From NCBI GenBank assembly GCA_029239415.1, contig JAQZAY010000029.1:1-20595 (forward strand): a DNA stretch of 20,595 nucleotides, in the 5' to 3' direction. The DNA comes from Pseudomonas sp. (lineage in GTDB: Bacteria > Pseudomonadota > Gammaproteobacteria > Pseudomonadales > Pseudomonadaceae). This document shows, one piece after another, positions 1 to 7,882 of this stretch. The notes beneath the pieces are model-generated. The model saw only the letters and a list, made by a program, of their open reading frames with translations, searched no databases and was not told the DNA's origin. The translations under genes were made by a program, and so were the position numbers. Each line of letters begins with the position of its first letter. Position 1 is the first letter of the stretch.

Positions 1-565
1 CAGCGCCAACCTGCTGACCATGAACGACCTGATCGACCGCATGGGGCGCATCACCGCCAGCCTGCGCTCGTTCGCCCGGCGCAGCGACGACAGTGGCCAA
101 GCCTCGCTGAACAAGGCGATCGAAGCGGTGCTGCAAGTGCTGGCGCCGCGTATCGCCGCGTGCGGGCTGCAGGTGCACCTGGGGGTCGACGACGCGCGCC
201 TGGCCATCGACCAGACCCGGCTCGAGCAGATCCTGACCAACCTCATCGGCAATGCCCTGGACGCCATGGCTCACCAGCCCACGCCCGAATTGTGGCTGGA
301 GGGCACGTTCGACGAAGGCCGCCATCGCCTGCTCGTCCGTGACAACGGCCATGGCATCGACGACGAGACCCGCAAGCATCTGTTCGAACCCTTCTTCACC
401 ACCAAGCCGGGCGAGCATGGCCTAGGCCTGGGCCTGACCCTGTCGGCCAGCCTGGCCGCCGCCGCGAAGGGCACGCTCAGCGTCGAGCATCCCACCCATG
501 GCGGTACGGCCTTCGTGCTCATGCTGCCCTTGGCCACACCTCAAGGAACCGGTAGCGCACCATGA
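1..565 (+). CDS. dctB: Sensor histidine kinase, DctB-like (C-terminal part, 5' end outside window)
   Basis: The reading frame is open from the first bases of the window, so the gene begins upstream; about 188 C-terminal residues are visible. They start in the coiled-coil side of the dimerisation domain (a stretch containing RMGRITASLRSFARR, typical of the DctB group) and continue into a complete HATPase_c domain: N box LEQILTNLIGNALDAM, G1 box DNGHGID, F box LFEPFFTTK and G2 box GLGLGL. The phosphorylated His, any sensor domain and the membrane segments lie outside the window. The family autophosphorylates and passes phosphate to DctD to control C4-dicarboxylate transport. Its stop codon overlaps the ATG of the response regulator gene by 4 bp (ATGA), which fits a cognate pair made from one mRNA. 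The histidine kinase assignment is certain; DctB specifically is inferred from the partner and the RSFARR region, and the true ligand is not shown. Confidence 0.87.
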   Translation, partial: SANLLTMNDLIDRMGRITASLRSFARRSDDSGQASLNKAIEAVLQVLAPRIAACGLQVHLGVDDARLAIDQTRLEQILTNLIGNALDAMAHQPTPELWLEGTFDEGRHRLLVRDNGHGIDDETRKHLFEPFFTTKPGEHGLGLGLTLSASLAAAAKGTLSVEHPTHGGTAFVLMLPLATPQGTGSAP

Positions 566-1887
566 ACCCCGAGTCTCTTACCGTTTTGATCGTCGAAGAC
601 GATCCCCACGTGCTGCTGGGTTGCCAACAAGCCTTGGCGCTGGAGGACATCGTCAGCGAAGGGGTCGGCAGTGCCGAGCAGGCGCTCGAGCGCATCGACG
701 ACAACTTCGCTGGCATCGTGGTCAGCGACATCCGCCTGCCCGGCATCGACGGCCTCGAACTGCTCAAGCAGCTCAAGGCCCGTGATCGCAGCCTGCCAGT
801 CGTGCTGATCACCGGCCACGGCGACATCAGCATGGCGGTCGGGGCCATGCGCAGCGGCGCCTATGACTTCATGGAAAAGCCCTTCTCGCCCGAACGGCTG
901 GTCGATGTGGTACGCCGTGCGCTGGAGCAGCGCAGCCTGTCCCGCGAGGTGACCACCCTCAGACGCCAGTTGGCCAGCCAGGGTTCGTTGGAATCACGCA
1001 TCATCGGGCGTTCGCCAGCGATGCAGCAACTGCGCGAGCTGATCGCCAATGTCGGCGACACCTCGGCCAACGTGCTCATCGAAGGTGAGACCGGCACCGG
1101 CAAGGAACTGGTCGCTCGCTGCCTGCATGACTTCAGCCGTCGCCACGACCGGCCGTTCGTGGCGCTCAATTGCGGCGGCCTGCCGGAAAACCTCTTCGAG
1201 AGCGAGATCTTCGGCCATGAGGCCAACGCCTTCACCGGCGCCGGCAAGCGTCGCATCGGCAAGATCGAGCATGCCAACGGCGGCACGCTGTTCCTCGACG
1301 AAGTGGAGAGCATGCCGATCAACCTGCAGATCAAGCTGCTGCGTGTCCTGCAGGAACGTACCCTGGAGCGGCTGGGTTCGAACCAGAGCATCGCCGTGGA
1401 CTGCCGGGTGATCGCGGCGACCAAGGCCGACCTGGCCGAACTGGGCCAGCGCGGCGAGTTTCGCAGCGACCTGTATTACCGCTTGAACGTGGTGTCGCTG
1501 GAACTGCCTGCGCTACGCGAACGACGCGAAGACATCCTCCAGCTGTTCGAGCATTTTCTCGAGCAGGCGGCCCTGCGTTTCGACCGCCCGACCCCGGAGA
1601 TCGACAGCCAGACGCTGTCGCGGCTCATGGGCCATGATTGGCCCGGCAACGTGCGTGAGCTACGCAACGTCGCCGAACGCCACGCGCTGGGGCTCCCGGC
1701 GTTCAAGAAGCACGACGCCAGTACCGGCCAGACCCTGGGCTTCGCCGAGGCGGTCGAGGCCTTCGAGCGGCACTTGCTGAGCGATGCCTTGCAGCGCAGT
1801 GGCGGCAACCTGAGCCAGGCCAGCCAGGAACTGGGCATGGCCAAGACCACCTTGTTCGACAAGGTCAAGAAATACGGCCTCGGCTGA
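562..1887 (+). CDS. dctD: Sigma-54-dependent response regulator, DctD-like
   Basis: This 441-residue protein has the standard three-domain layout. The receiver domain (about 1-120) has the acidic pair D13/D14, phospho-acceptor D56 (VSDIRLPG), T84 and K106. The AAA+ sigma-54 activation domain (about 145-375) has Walker A GETGTGKE (K181) and Walker B LFLDE (D246/E247). The C-terminal Fis-type helix-turn-helix (about 410-438) contains GGNLSQASQELGMAKTTLFD. When phosphorylated, such proteins form rings on upstream sites and drive open-complex formation by RpoN polymerase; in this family the target is usually a C4-dicarboxylate transporter (dctA or dctPQM). No such transporter gene is in the window. 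The sigma-54 contact loop reads NAFTGA (residues 222-227) rather than GAFTGA. The ATG at 562 overlaps the dctB stop, implying coupled translation. The product class is certain; the DctD name rests on overall resemblance and the partner kinase. Confidence 0.92.
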   Translation: MNPESLTVLIVEDDPHVLLGCQQALALEDIVSEGVGSAEQALERIDDNFAGIVVSDIRLPGIDGLELLKQLKARDRSLPVVLITGHGDISMAVGAMRSGAYDFMEKPFSPERLVDVVRRALEQRSLSREVTTLRRQLASQGSLESRIIGRSPAMQQLRELIANVGDTSANVLIEGETGTGKELVARCLHDFSRRHDRPFVALNCGGLPENLFESEIFGHEANAFTGAGKRRIGKIEHANGGTLFLDEVESMPINLQIKLLRVLQERTLERLGSNQSIAVDCRVIAATKADLAELGQRGEFRSDLYYRLNVVSLELPALRERREDILQLFEHFLEQAALRFDRPTPEIDSQTLSRLMGHDWPGNVRELRNVAERHALGLPAFKKHDASTGQTLGFAEAVEAFERHLLSDALQRSGGNLSQASQELGMAKTTLFDKVKKYGLG

Positions 1888-1913
1888 TCGATCACTCGCA
1901 CGGACTCCAAGAC

Positions 1914-2249
1914 ATGGACCTGATCTTCAAAGCCGCCATCGGCGCCGGCGTGGTGGTGCTGCTGGCCATCCTGTCGAAAACCCGCAACTACTACATCGCC
2001 GGCCTGGTGCCGCTGTTTCCGACGTTCGCGCTGATCGCCCACTACATCGTCGGCAAAGGGCGTTCGCTGGCCGACCTGAAGACCACCATCGTGTTCGGCA
2101 TGTGGTCGATCCTGCCGTATTTCGTCTACCTGGCAGCGTTGTACCTCCTGGTCGACCGGCTGCGCCTGGAGGCCGCACTCGCCACTGCGGCGCTCGCCTG
2201 GCTGCTTGCCGCCGCGGTGCTGGTGACGGCCTGGGTTCGATTGCACTGA
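1914..2249 (+). CDS. glpM: GlpM-type small inner-membrane protein
   Basis: This is a 111-residue, very hydrophobic protein with about four predicted membrane helices (near residues 4-20, 28-45, 62-83 and 88-107) and short polar links. The segments NYYIAGLVPLFPTFALIAHY and KGRSLADLKTTIVFGMWSI match my memory of the GlpM family of Pseudomonas. In P. aeruginosa, GlpM is a membrane protein first described next to the glycerol gene glpD and linked to alginate production; its biochemical role is unknown. Here it sits 26 bp after dctD on the same strand without an intervening terminator, so it may be read from the dctBD transcript, although no glycerol genes are nearby. The ribosome site before the ATG is weak. 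The family call is good; any function in dicarboxylate or alginate physiology would be guesswork. Confidence 0.82.
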   Translation: MDLIFKAAIGAGVVVLLAILSKTRNYYIAGLVPLFPTFALIAHYIVGKGRSLADLKTTIVFGMWSILPYFVYLAALYLLVDRLRLEAALATAALAWLLAAAVLVTAWVRLH

Positions 2250-2378
2250 GACCGTTCGACCGGGCGCGCTGGCCTTTCGTCCTGGCGCCCTGGCCACCAG
2301 CTCTATCTACCGCCTTCGGTCATCCCCGCTTTCTTTCAATCCCCAGGCCCTATTCAGTCACCTGATCGGATTGATGAC

Positions 2379-5300
2379 ATGAGCGAACTGACGACGACCG
2401 AACCGACGCCTACCCTGCGTCCAACGCACCTGAGACCCGCCCCGCCGACCTCGAACAAGGCCTCGACGGCCCATGCACGCCTGATCGAGCTCGCTACGCC
2501 TTTCCATGAGCTGATCAAGGGCGCTCCCACGCTGTCCCGCGTGGTCGGCGAACGGATAATGCAGCAGCTGGCGCTCGACGCCCAGGCCACGGGCCTGGCG
2601 TTCACACACGAAGGCACGACGAATTTCGTCAGCCTGGCTCACCTGTGTGTCTTTGCCCACCAGCATCCGCTCTCGGTCACCTCTCTGCCTGACGGCGTCC
2701 GCCTTGTCCACGGCAGAGACGGTCGAACAGTGGCCGGCACGACGGTCGAACAGCTGTTGAGCCAGCTGCCGGCGCTGGACCTGCATGGGGCGCTGGTCAA
2801 GGCCTGGTACCGTTACTGGAACGCGTGCCAACCCGACACCGCGTCGACGCGAAGCGCACATGCGCAGGCGCTTTACCAACAGCATGTCCTGGCCTCGCTG
2901 CAAGCCAGTCAGCCTCGGCTGTCCGACGATGCAGTGGCCTCGGCGCTGGTCGAGGCCGCTCTGGCCCAGACGCCCTCCACCCTGGCCGGCGACCGGCCGG
3001 TGGTCGTCCGAAGCACCTTCGCCAGCCCAGGTGCCTTGGTCTTCAGCCTGGAGGCCGAGGGCGCCACGCTGCTGTACCGGCCCGACCGCTTCCCCGCCAT
3101 CACCGTGCACGCGACGGATGCCGCGCTCTGGCTCGAGCTGACCGGCCACCCTGACGCAGCGGTGCCCTTGCAACGTCTGGAGCACGTCAAGGCCGGGTTC
3201 ACCCTCTGGCATGACCTGCTGTTCCAACGCCTGGCCGCCACGCTCGAGCAAGCACCGGGCGACGATCTCTGGCGCGACGCCCCCCGGGCGCTGGAGGCTG
3301 CGCAGCGGCTCAGCACCGAATGGCACGGCACGCCCTTGCTGGCCATGCCTTCGGCCGAGGATCAGCAACCGATGGCAGCAGACCCGCTGCCCTCGCTGTT
3401 CGATCTGGGCGGTTTGCAACTCGATGTACCGCCTCAGGAAAGAACGGCCCAGATCAGTCAACAGCTGGAGCGCGTCTCGCGGGCAGTCGAGCAGGATCCT
3501 GAGGCGTTGGCGGACTGCCAGGCCGCGCTGGTCGCGGCGCAACAGGCGGCCTTGCCGGAGATCGAGGCCCATCTGCATTCGCCCCATTGGCATTCCGATG
3601 CCGCGCCGCTCGTCTTCAGCGCCGCGCTGATCGAGGCGCACCGTCAGGGCCTGCTCGCCCATGCGCGGCTCAAGCGGCTGATGGGCGAACTCGATGACCT
3701 TGACGTGAGGTGCCTGGAAACAGTTGCTACAGCGGCCGATCCGCAGGCCTCATCCCACGCCTTGCGACTGAGTCACCCTGTGCTCCTGCAAGCGCCGCCC
3801 CCGGAGGGAAACGACGTGGTGCAGGCACACACGTTGAGCGATGCCATCGTCATCACCCGTACGGCCTCCGACGGTGTGGCAACGATGGGCGACCTGTTGT
3901 TCTACTGGCTGGGTGAGCACGGTGGGCTGCTGCGCTGCCGCGATCACGCCGAGCTCGAGCACTGCCTGGGCATCCACCCCGAACATGGACAGTCGCTGGC
4001 CTACGTGCCGGTATCCGGCACGGTGTTCGAAGCGCTTCTTCGAGGCGTGATAGCCCATGGACAGCAGTTGCGCCAGCAGATCCAGGACGAAGGGGGCCTG
4101 GCTGCCGTCGCGCAGGCGCTACCCGAACTGCACGAGTGCATGGCCCAGCGGCTTCAGGTTCCACGGCATGCCGCACGAGACGCGGCCTTGCACCTGCTCG
4201 AACAGCAGCAGCGTGCCCTCGACATCGCGCGTGCGGTGCCGGCGTGGCTCACCAGGCTCTCGCTCGAATCGCGTATGGCCCTGAATACGGTCGTCGAGGC
4301 CTACGTGCTCGCGTCCCAGCAAGCCCATGCCCTGGTGGTGCGCGACCTGCCCGTGCGCGCCGTCTATTGCCGCGCGCGGGTCGCACAGCGCTTGCGGCAG
4401 GACTTTCCAGCCTACGACGGTCGTCCCGTGACGATCGATGTGCCGGTCAGCACGACGTGGCAGGACGATCCGATCGCAGGCAGTGGCGCACCTGGCGTGC
4501 CCGTCAAGCAAAGGCTGGTGCCCAGCGCAGCGCGCGTGAGCCTCGCGCTCGAGGACCTGCTGCTGAACAATGTCGACGACGCCATGCTGCTGCGGTTGCG
4601 CTTCCTGAGCGTCCAGATCGACACTCAGGATTTGGGCTTGCGCCAGGCGCTCGACGCAGGCCTCACCTTCACCTCTCTACAGGCACTCGCGCGGGAGCTG
4701 GACCTGGCGCACGCTTACGAGAACGTGATCCTCAACACCTACCGGGGTCTGCAGGAAAACACCTGCGCCATGCAATGGCGTCGGGCGTGCCTGACACGTC
4801 CATTGCGCCTGATGCTCGAGATCCAGGGGATACTGCTGCAAGGGCGAGGCACCCTGGATGGCGTCGGCCATGACCTGCTCAAGGCGGCCTTGAACGCCCG
4901 CACTCAAGCGGATGGCCAGGCCACGGGTCATGACATCCGCTTGCTGCCGGCTCTGCTCACCACTGGAGGTCCTGACACCGACGACAGGGCCACGACCTTG
5001 TCCGGTGTGACGTTCATCGAAGATCGGATCAGTGGCGTTACCCTACTGTGTCAGCCCGAACACCCCCATCTGCCATTGAGCCAGTACAACGACCTGGAAA
5101 GCGCGCGCTGGGCGTTGTACCAGTCGATCGTGTCGGAAAGCGACGTCACCTACCTGGCGTCACGCGCCTTGCAGGGAGACCCGCGTGCACACCGCTCACG
5201 CCTGCAACAGGCTCGCCTCCGAGGATTCGACGGCATCATCGGCATCGGTACTGCGTGGCCTGCCCACCTGTCGCTGCCAGCGCTGCTGCTCGAAGCCCAG

Positions 5301-7760
5301 TTGGGCAAAGTCATCGCCGCGCACCGGGCCAGTTCGCGCTCGAACGACGATCTGTGGCTGGAAAGCTTCACCCGCCAGAGCGGCATGATCTTCGACTACC
5401 TCAAAATGGCGCTGAGCGTCATGCCGTTCATAGGCAGTGCGATCGCGGCCTACGACTTTGCACATGCCTCCGCCCGCGCCGCCGAAGCGTTCATCGAAGG
5501 CGAGATGGCGCAGGGTGTCAACGAAGTCAACAATGCCTTGCTGGCCCTGATCGACGTGGTTCTGGATCTGGTGAGCGGTGTCGCCATCAATGTCAGCCTC
5601 ATCCGCCAGGCGTCGCGCCAACGTCAACTGCGGCAGCTGCACGCGGGCATCGGTACGGGCTGGCGAACCGAGCCTTCCAGGCAGCGGGGACGTTCCACGC
5701 TCGACGGGTATGCGTACGCGCGTCCTTTGTCGCTGCAGGGCGTCAAGGTGGGGACGGAGGGCCGCTACACGGGCATCTATCGGCATGCCGAGGGTGATTT
5801 CATCCTGGTCGAGGGGCGACCTTTCGAAGTGACCTGGGATGCCGCCGCCCATACCTGGCGACTCAAAGGCACGCCTGGGCATCACTGGCAGCGTGCCGTG
5901 GCGCTTGACGAACGGGGCCGATGGGACACGCATTTTTCGCTGTATGGCGTGCACCTGTATGGGGGCGGTGCCGGAGGCGGCCAGACGCTCGGACGTGTGG
6001 CCGATCAGCTGGAGCCCTATTGGCCTGCCGCGATTCGCGATCGGCTGCCCCGCTTCCTCGTCGATCGACATTACCGCCGTCAGCGGATGCTGCAAACCCA
6101 GTGCTACAACGAAGAAGCGCAGTTGCAACGGTCCTTGGCGCACAGCAATCAGTTGTTCATGCCGTTCAACGAGGCGTCGCCAGCCGATCAGGTGGCCCAG
6201 GTGCCTGCGTTGATCGAAGTCACCCAGGCCGATCTGCGCCTGGCGAAGCAGCTGTATCGCTCATGGGACGACTATCTGCGCCTCAGCGCCGGGCGCAATC
6301 GCCGCGTACCGTTGCAGCAAAAAGCCCAGGTGGCCCGCGTCATCTGCGATCGCCTGCTCAATCAGATCCAGCTCCATGTCACCTTGAGTCGGCAGAGCCT
6401 CACCAGCAGCATGCTGGTCCAGCTCAGGTTGAACGAAATCCACGGCCTGGTCGACCAGGCGCCTCTATTGCGTGAGGCGCGCAAGCTCGCGCTTGCCCAA
6501 TTGGGGCACCGTGAACGGCTGTTCAAGACCCTGGACGACATCGAAACCTGGTACCCGCTGGCCGAACGGTCCACGGCCCTGCGCCAGAGCGTCGAAACCA
6601 CCCGGGCGGCCCTCAGCAGTGAGTTCAAGGCCTTCTATCAGACTCAACACCTGATGATAGCGTCGCAACGCTACACCACCGTATCGGTGGTCGCGGAGTT
6701 CTTGCTCGAGAACCTGCAGGAACTGGAATCCGACGTGCTGAGCGTACGCAGCACGTTGCTCGACCTTCGAGACGTGGGCGCCAGCGTCGCTCAACGGCGG
6801 CAGATCCATCACCAGGCCCGCGAGACGTTCGCGCGTTACAAGCGGCAGCTGCAGTCCACCGAGGCCAGCATGCCGGCGCTGTTCGACGCGAGTCATCTTC
6901 AGCAACTCCATGACAACCTGGACACCCTGCTCACCCTGATCGAGCGCAAGTTGCGCCGGCTGCCCGCGTTGTCCGCTGGTCGCGGCGGCCCGGCGAGCAG
7001 CCCTCGGCTGTTCCTCGACACCGAGAACCGGCTGCACGTTGGCGATTTCGTCGCAGCCACCGCACACGGCCCGGAACAGATGGTCATGCGAGGCGACGAT
7101 GGCCTGGTCCTCAAGCGTTTCCTGCGCGCCCAGGGCGACCGTTGGCAGCCACAGGTGTCCGCCTCAAGCCGTGCGCGCGAGCTGCGCGACGTGCAGCACA
7201 TCGCCAGCGAGCTGCTGGGGGGACTGACGCCCTACCGTGCGAAGGTCCAGCAGTATCAGCGCCACGGCATGCTGGCCGTCGACCTCGAACACATGATGCA
7301 CATCAAGGCCGAGGACTTGGAACGCTGCGCCCGGCACCTGCGGCGACTGCACCCTGAAGCGAACGAACTGCCGCGCCTGACGAACCAGGCACAGGCCTTG
7401 CGCGAAGAAGGCAGAGCCCTGCGGATCGCTCAGACCAAGCGTACCGAAAGGCCGGATACCGGCCACCTGGCATACCTGATGGAGCAAAACGAAGCTTCGA
7501 TCCGACGCATGGGGGATCGTCAGGCACTGGGCGCTCAGGACTACCTGCAGGAATACGCGATCATCGACTCGACGAGCGAGGGCCAGCCCGTGCTGTGGTA
7601 TGCGCATTTCCACTACCGCACGCCCGATGCCCCCTTCACGTCGTTCACGGCAGCGCACCTGAAGCGAGCGGTCGACCGGTACCTGAGCCATGAGCAGCCC
7701 GATCTGTGGCGTGGCACGATCAGCCCGCAGGTGGCCAATCGACTCTTCGCTCCTCTCTGA
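2379..7760 (+). CDS. Giant dermonecrotic-toxin-domain (DUF6543-like) protein, putative toxin
   Basis: This 1793-residue protein has no signal peptide and a Pro/Thr-rich N terminus. From memory, it belongs to the large Pseudomonas proteins annotated as dermonecrotic toxin domain (DUF6543). About residues 620-1075 look like that domain, with LALEDLLLNNVDDAMLLRLRF, a segment around LSQYNDLESARWALYQ, and two hydrophobic stretches near 1007-1030 and 1050-1080 that could insert into a membrane. Residues about 1127-1200 form a beta-rich module (YTGIYRHAEGDFILVEGRPF, then TWRL). A long helical region covers about 1230-1540. The C-terminal section (1544-1793) ends in the family block DYLQEYAIID...LWYAHFHY (about 1720-1746). 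Unlike many relatives it shows no leucine-rich repeats and no NEL ubiquitin-ligase region. No immunity, chaperone or secretion gene is adjacent. It appears to be a single-gene unit closed by a strong terminator. Target, activity and export route are unknown; the family call comes from recalled sequence resemblance. Confidence 0.75.
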   Translation: MSELTTTEPTPTLRPTHLRPAPPTSNKASTAHARLIELATPFHELIKGAPTLSRVVGERIMQQLALDAQATGLAFTHEGTTNFVSLAHLCVFAHQHPLSVTSLPDGVRLVHGRDGRTVAGTTVEQLLSQLPALDLHGALVKAWYRYWNACQPDTASTRSAHAQALYQQHVLASLQASQPRLSDDAVASALVEAALAQTPSTLAGDRPVVVRSTFASPGALVFSLEAEGATLLYRPDRFPAITVHATDAALWLELTGHPDAAVPLQRLEHVKAGFTLWHDLLFQRLAATLEQAPGDDLWRDAPRALEAAQRLSTEWHGTPLLAMPSAEDQQPMAADPLPSLFDLGGLQLDVPPQERTAQISQQLERVSRAVEQDPEALADCQAALVAAQQAALPEIEAHLHSPHWHSDAAPLVFSAALIEAHRQGLLAHARLKRLMGELDDLDVRCLETVATAADPQASSHALRLSHPVLLQAPPPEGNDVVQAHTLSDAIVITRTASDGVATMGDLLFYWLGEHGGLLRCRDHAELEHCLGIHPEHGQSLAYVPVSGTVFEALLRGVIAHGQQLRQQIQDEGGLAAVAQALPELHECMAQRLQVPRHAARDAALHLLEQQQRALDIARAVPAWLTRLSLESRMALNTVVEAYVLASQQAHALVVRDLPVRAVYCRARVAQRLRQDFPAYDGRPVTIDVPVSTTWQDDPIAGSGAPGVPVKQRLVPSAARVSLALEDLLLNNVDDAMLLRLRFLSVQIDTQDLGLRQALDAGLTFTSLQALARELDLAHAYENVILNTYRGLQENTCAMQWRRACLTRPLRLMLEIQGILLQGRGTLDGVGHDLLKAALNARTQADGQATGHDIRLLPALLTTGGPDTDDRATTLSGVTFIEDRISGVTLLCQPEHPHLPLSQYNDLESARWALYQSIVSESDVTYLASRALQGDPRAHRSRLQQARLRGFDGIIGIGTAWPAHLSLPALLLEAQLGKVIAAHRASSRSNDDLWLESFTRQSGMIFDYLKMALSVMPFIGSAIAAYDFAHASARAAEAFIEGEMAQGVNEVNNALLALIDVVLDLVSGVAINVSLIRQASRQRQLRQLHAGIGTGWRTEPSRQRGRSTLDGYAYARPLSLQGVKVGTEGRYTGIYRHAEGDFILVEGRPFEVTWDAAAHTWRLKGTPGHHWQRAVALDERGRWDTHFSLYGVHLYGGGAGGGQTLGRVADQLEPYWPAAIRDRLPRFLVDRHYRRQRMLQTQCYNEEAQLQRSLAHSNQLFMPFNEASPADQVAQVPALIEVTQADLRLAKQLYRSWDDYLRLSAGRNRRVPLQQKAQVARVICDRLLNQIQLHVTLSRQSLTSSMLVQLRLNEIHGLVDQAPLLREARKLALAQLGHRERLFKTLDDIETWYPLAERSTALRQSVETTRAALSSEFKAFYQTQHLMIASQRYTTVSVVAEFLLENLQELESDVLSVRSTLLDLRDVGASVAQRRQIHHQARETFARYKRQLQSTEASMPALFDASHLQQLHDNLDTLLTLIERKLRRLPALSAGRGGPASSPRLFLDTENRLHVGDFVAATAHGPEQMVMRGDDGLVLKRFLRAQGDRWQPQVSASSRARELRDVQHIASELLGGLTPYRAKVQQYQRHGMLAVDLEHMMHIKAEDLERCARHLRRLHPEANELPRLTNQAQALREEGRALRIAQTKRTERPDTGHLAYLMEQNEASIRRMGDRQALGAQDYLQEYAIIDSTSEGQPVLWYAHFHYRTPDAPFTSFTAAHLKRAVDRYLSHEQPDLWRGTISPQVANRLFAPL

Positions 7761-7767
7761 AGACGAC

Positions 7768-7796
7768 GGGCGGAGCCCAGCGGCTCCGCCCTTTTT
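7768..7796 (+). terminator. Intrinsic terminator after the toxin-like gene
   Basis: A perfect 10-bp GC-rich stem, GGGCGGAGCC at 7768-7777 and GGCTCCGCCC at 7782-7791, is separated by a CAGC loop and followed by five T residues (7792-7796). It starts 8 bp after the stop codon at 7758-7760 and should end transcription of the giant gene before metR. Confidence 0.93.
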
Positions 7797-7824
7797 CAGC
7801 ATCCTTTGCATGACAGGCACGCCA

Positions 7825-7843
7825 GCATGAGACACACTCATGC
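7825..7843. promoter_or_regulatory. 19-bp perfect inverted repeat upstream of metR, likely MetR/LysR-type operator
   Basis: GCATGAG-ACACA-CTCATGC has perfect 7-bp arms and a 5-bp spacer. It contains the LysR-type T-N11-A pattern (T at 7828, A at 7840). The inner part, TGAG-N5-CTCA, differs from the known MetR site TGAA-N5-TTCA by one base in each half. It ends 39 bp before the metR GTG, where self-regulation is plausible. An extra half site, GCATGA, lies at 7808-7813. Binding by MetR is inferred from position and similarity to the consensus. Confidence 0.6.
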
Positions 7844-7882
7844 GCTTCCTGCTTTTGTTCAAGCGTTGCTGCGAGAGTCGTC

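Noticed and set aside
2262..2290. GGGCGC/GCGCCC inverted repeat between glpM and the toxin-like gene
   Set aside because: The arms are only 6 bp, the loop is 17 bases and no T run follows, so I do not call a terminator. I also see no convincing promoter in the rest of this 129-bp gap.
2358..3662. 434-codon minus-strand frame over the start of the toxin-like gene
   Set aside because: The product is rich in Arg and Gln with no domain; the plus-strand frame is continuous for 1793 codons with a family-like sequence.
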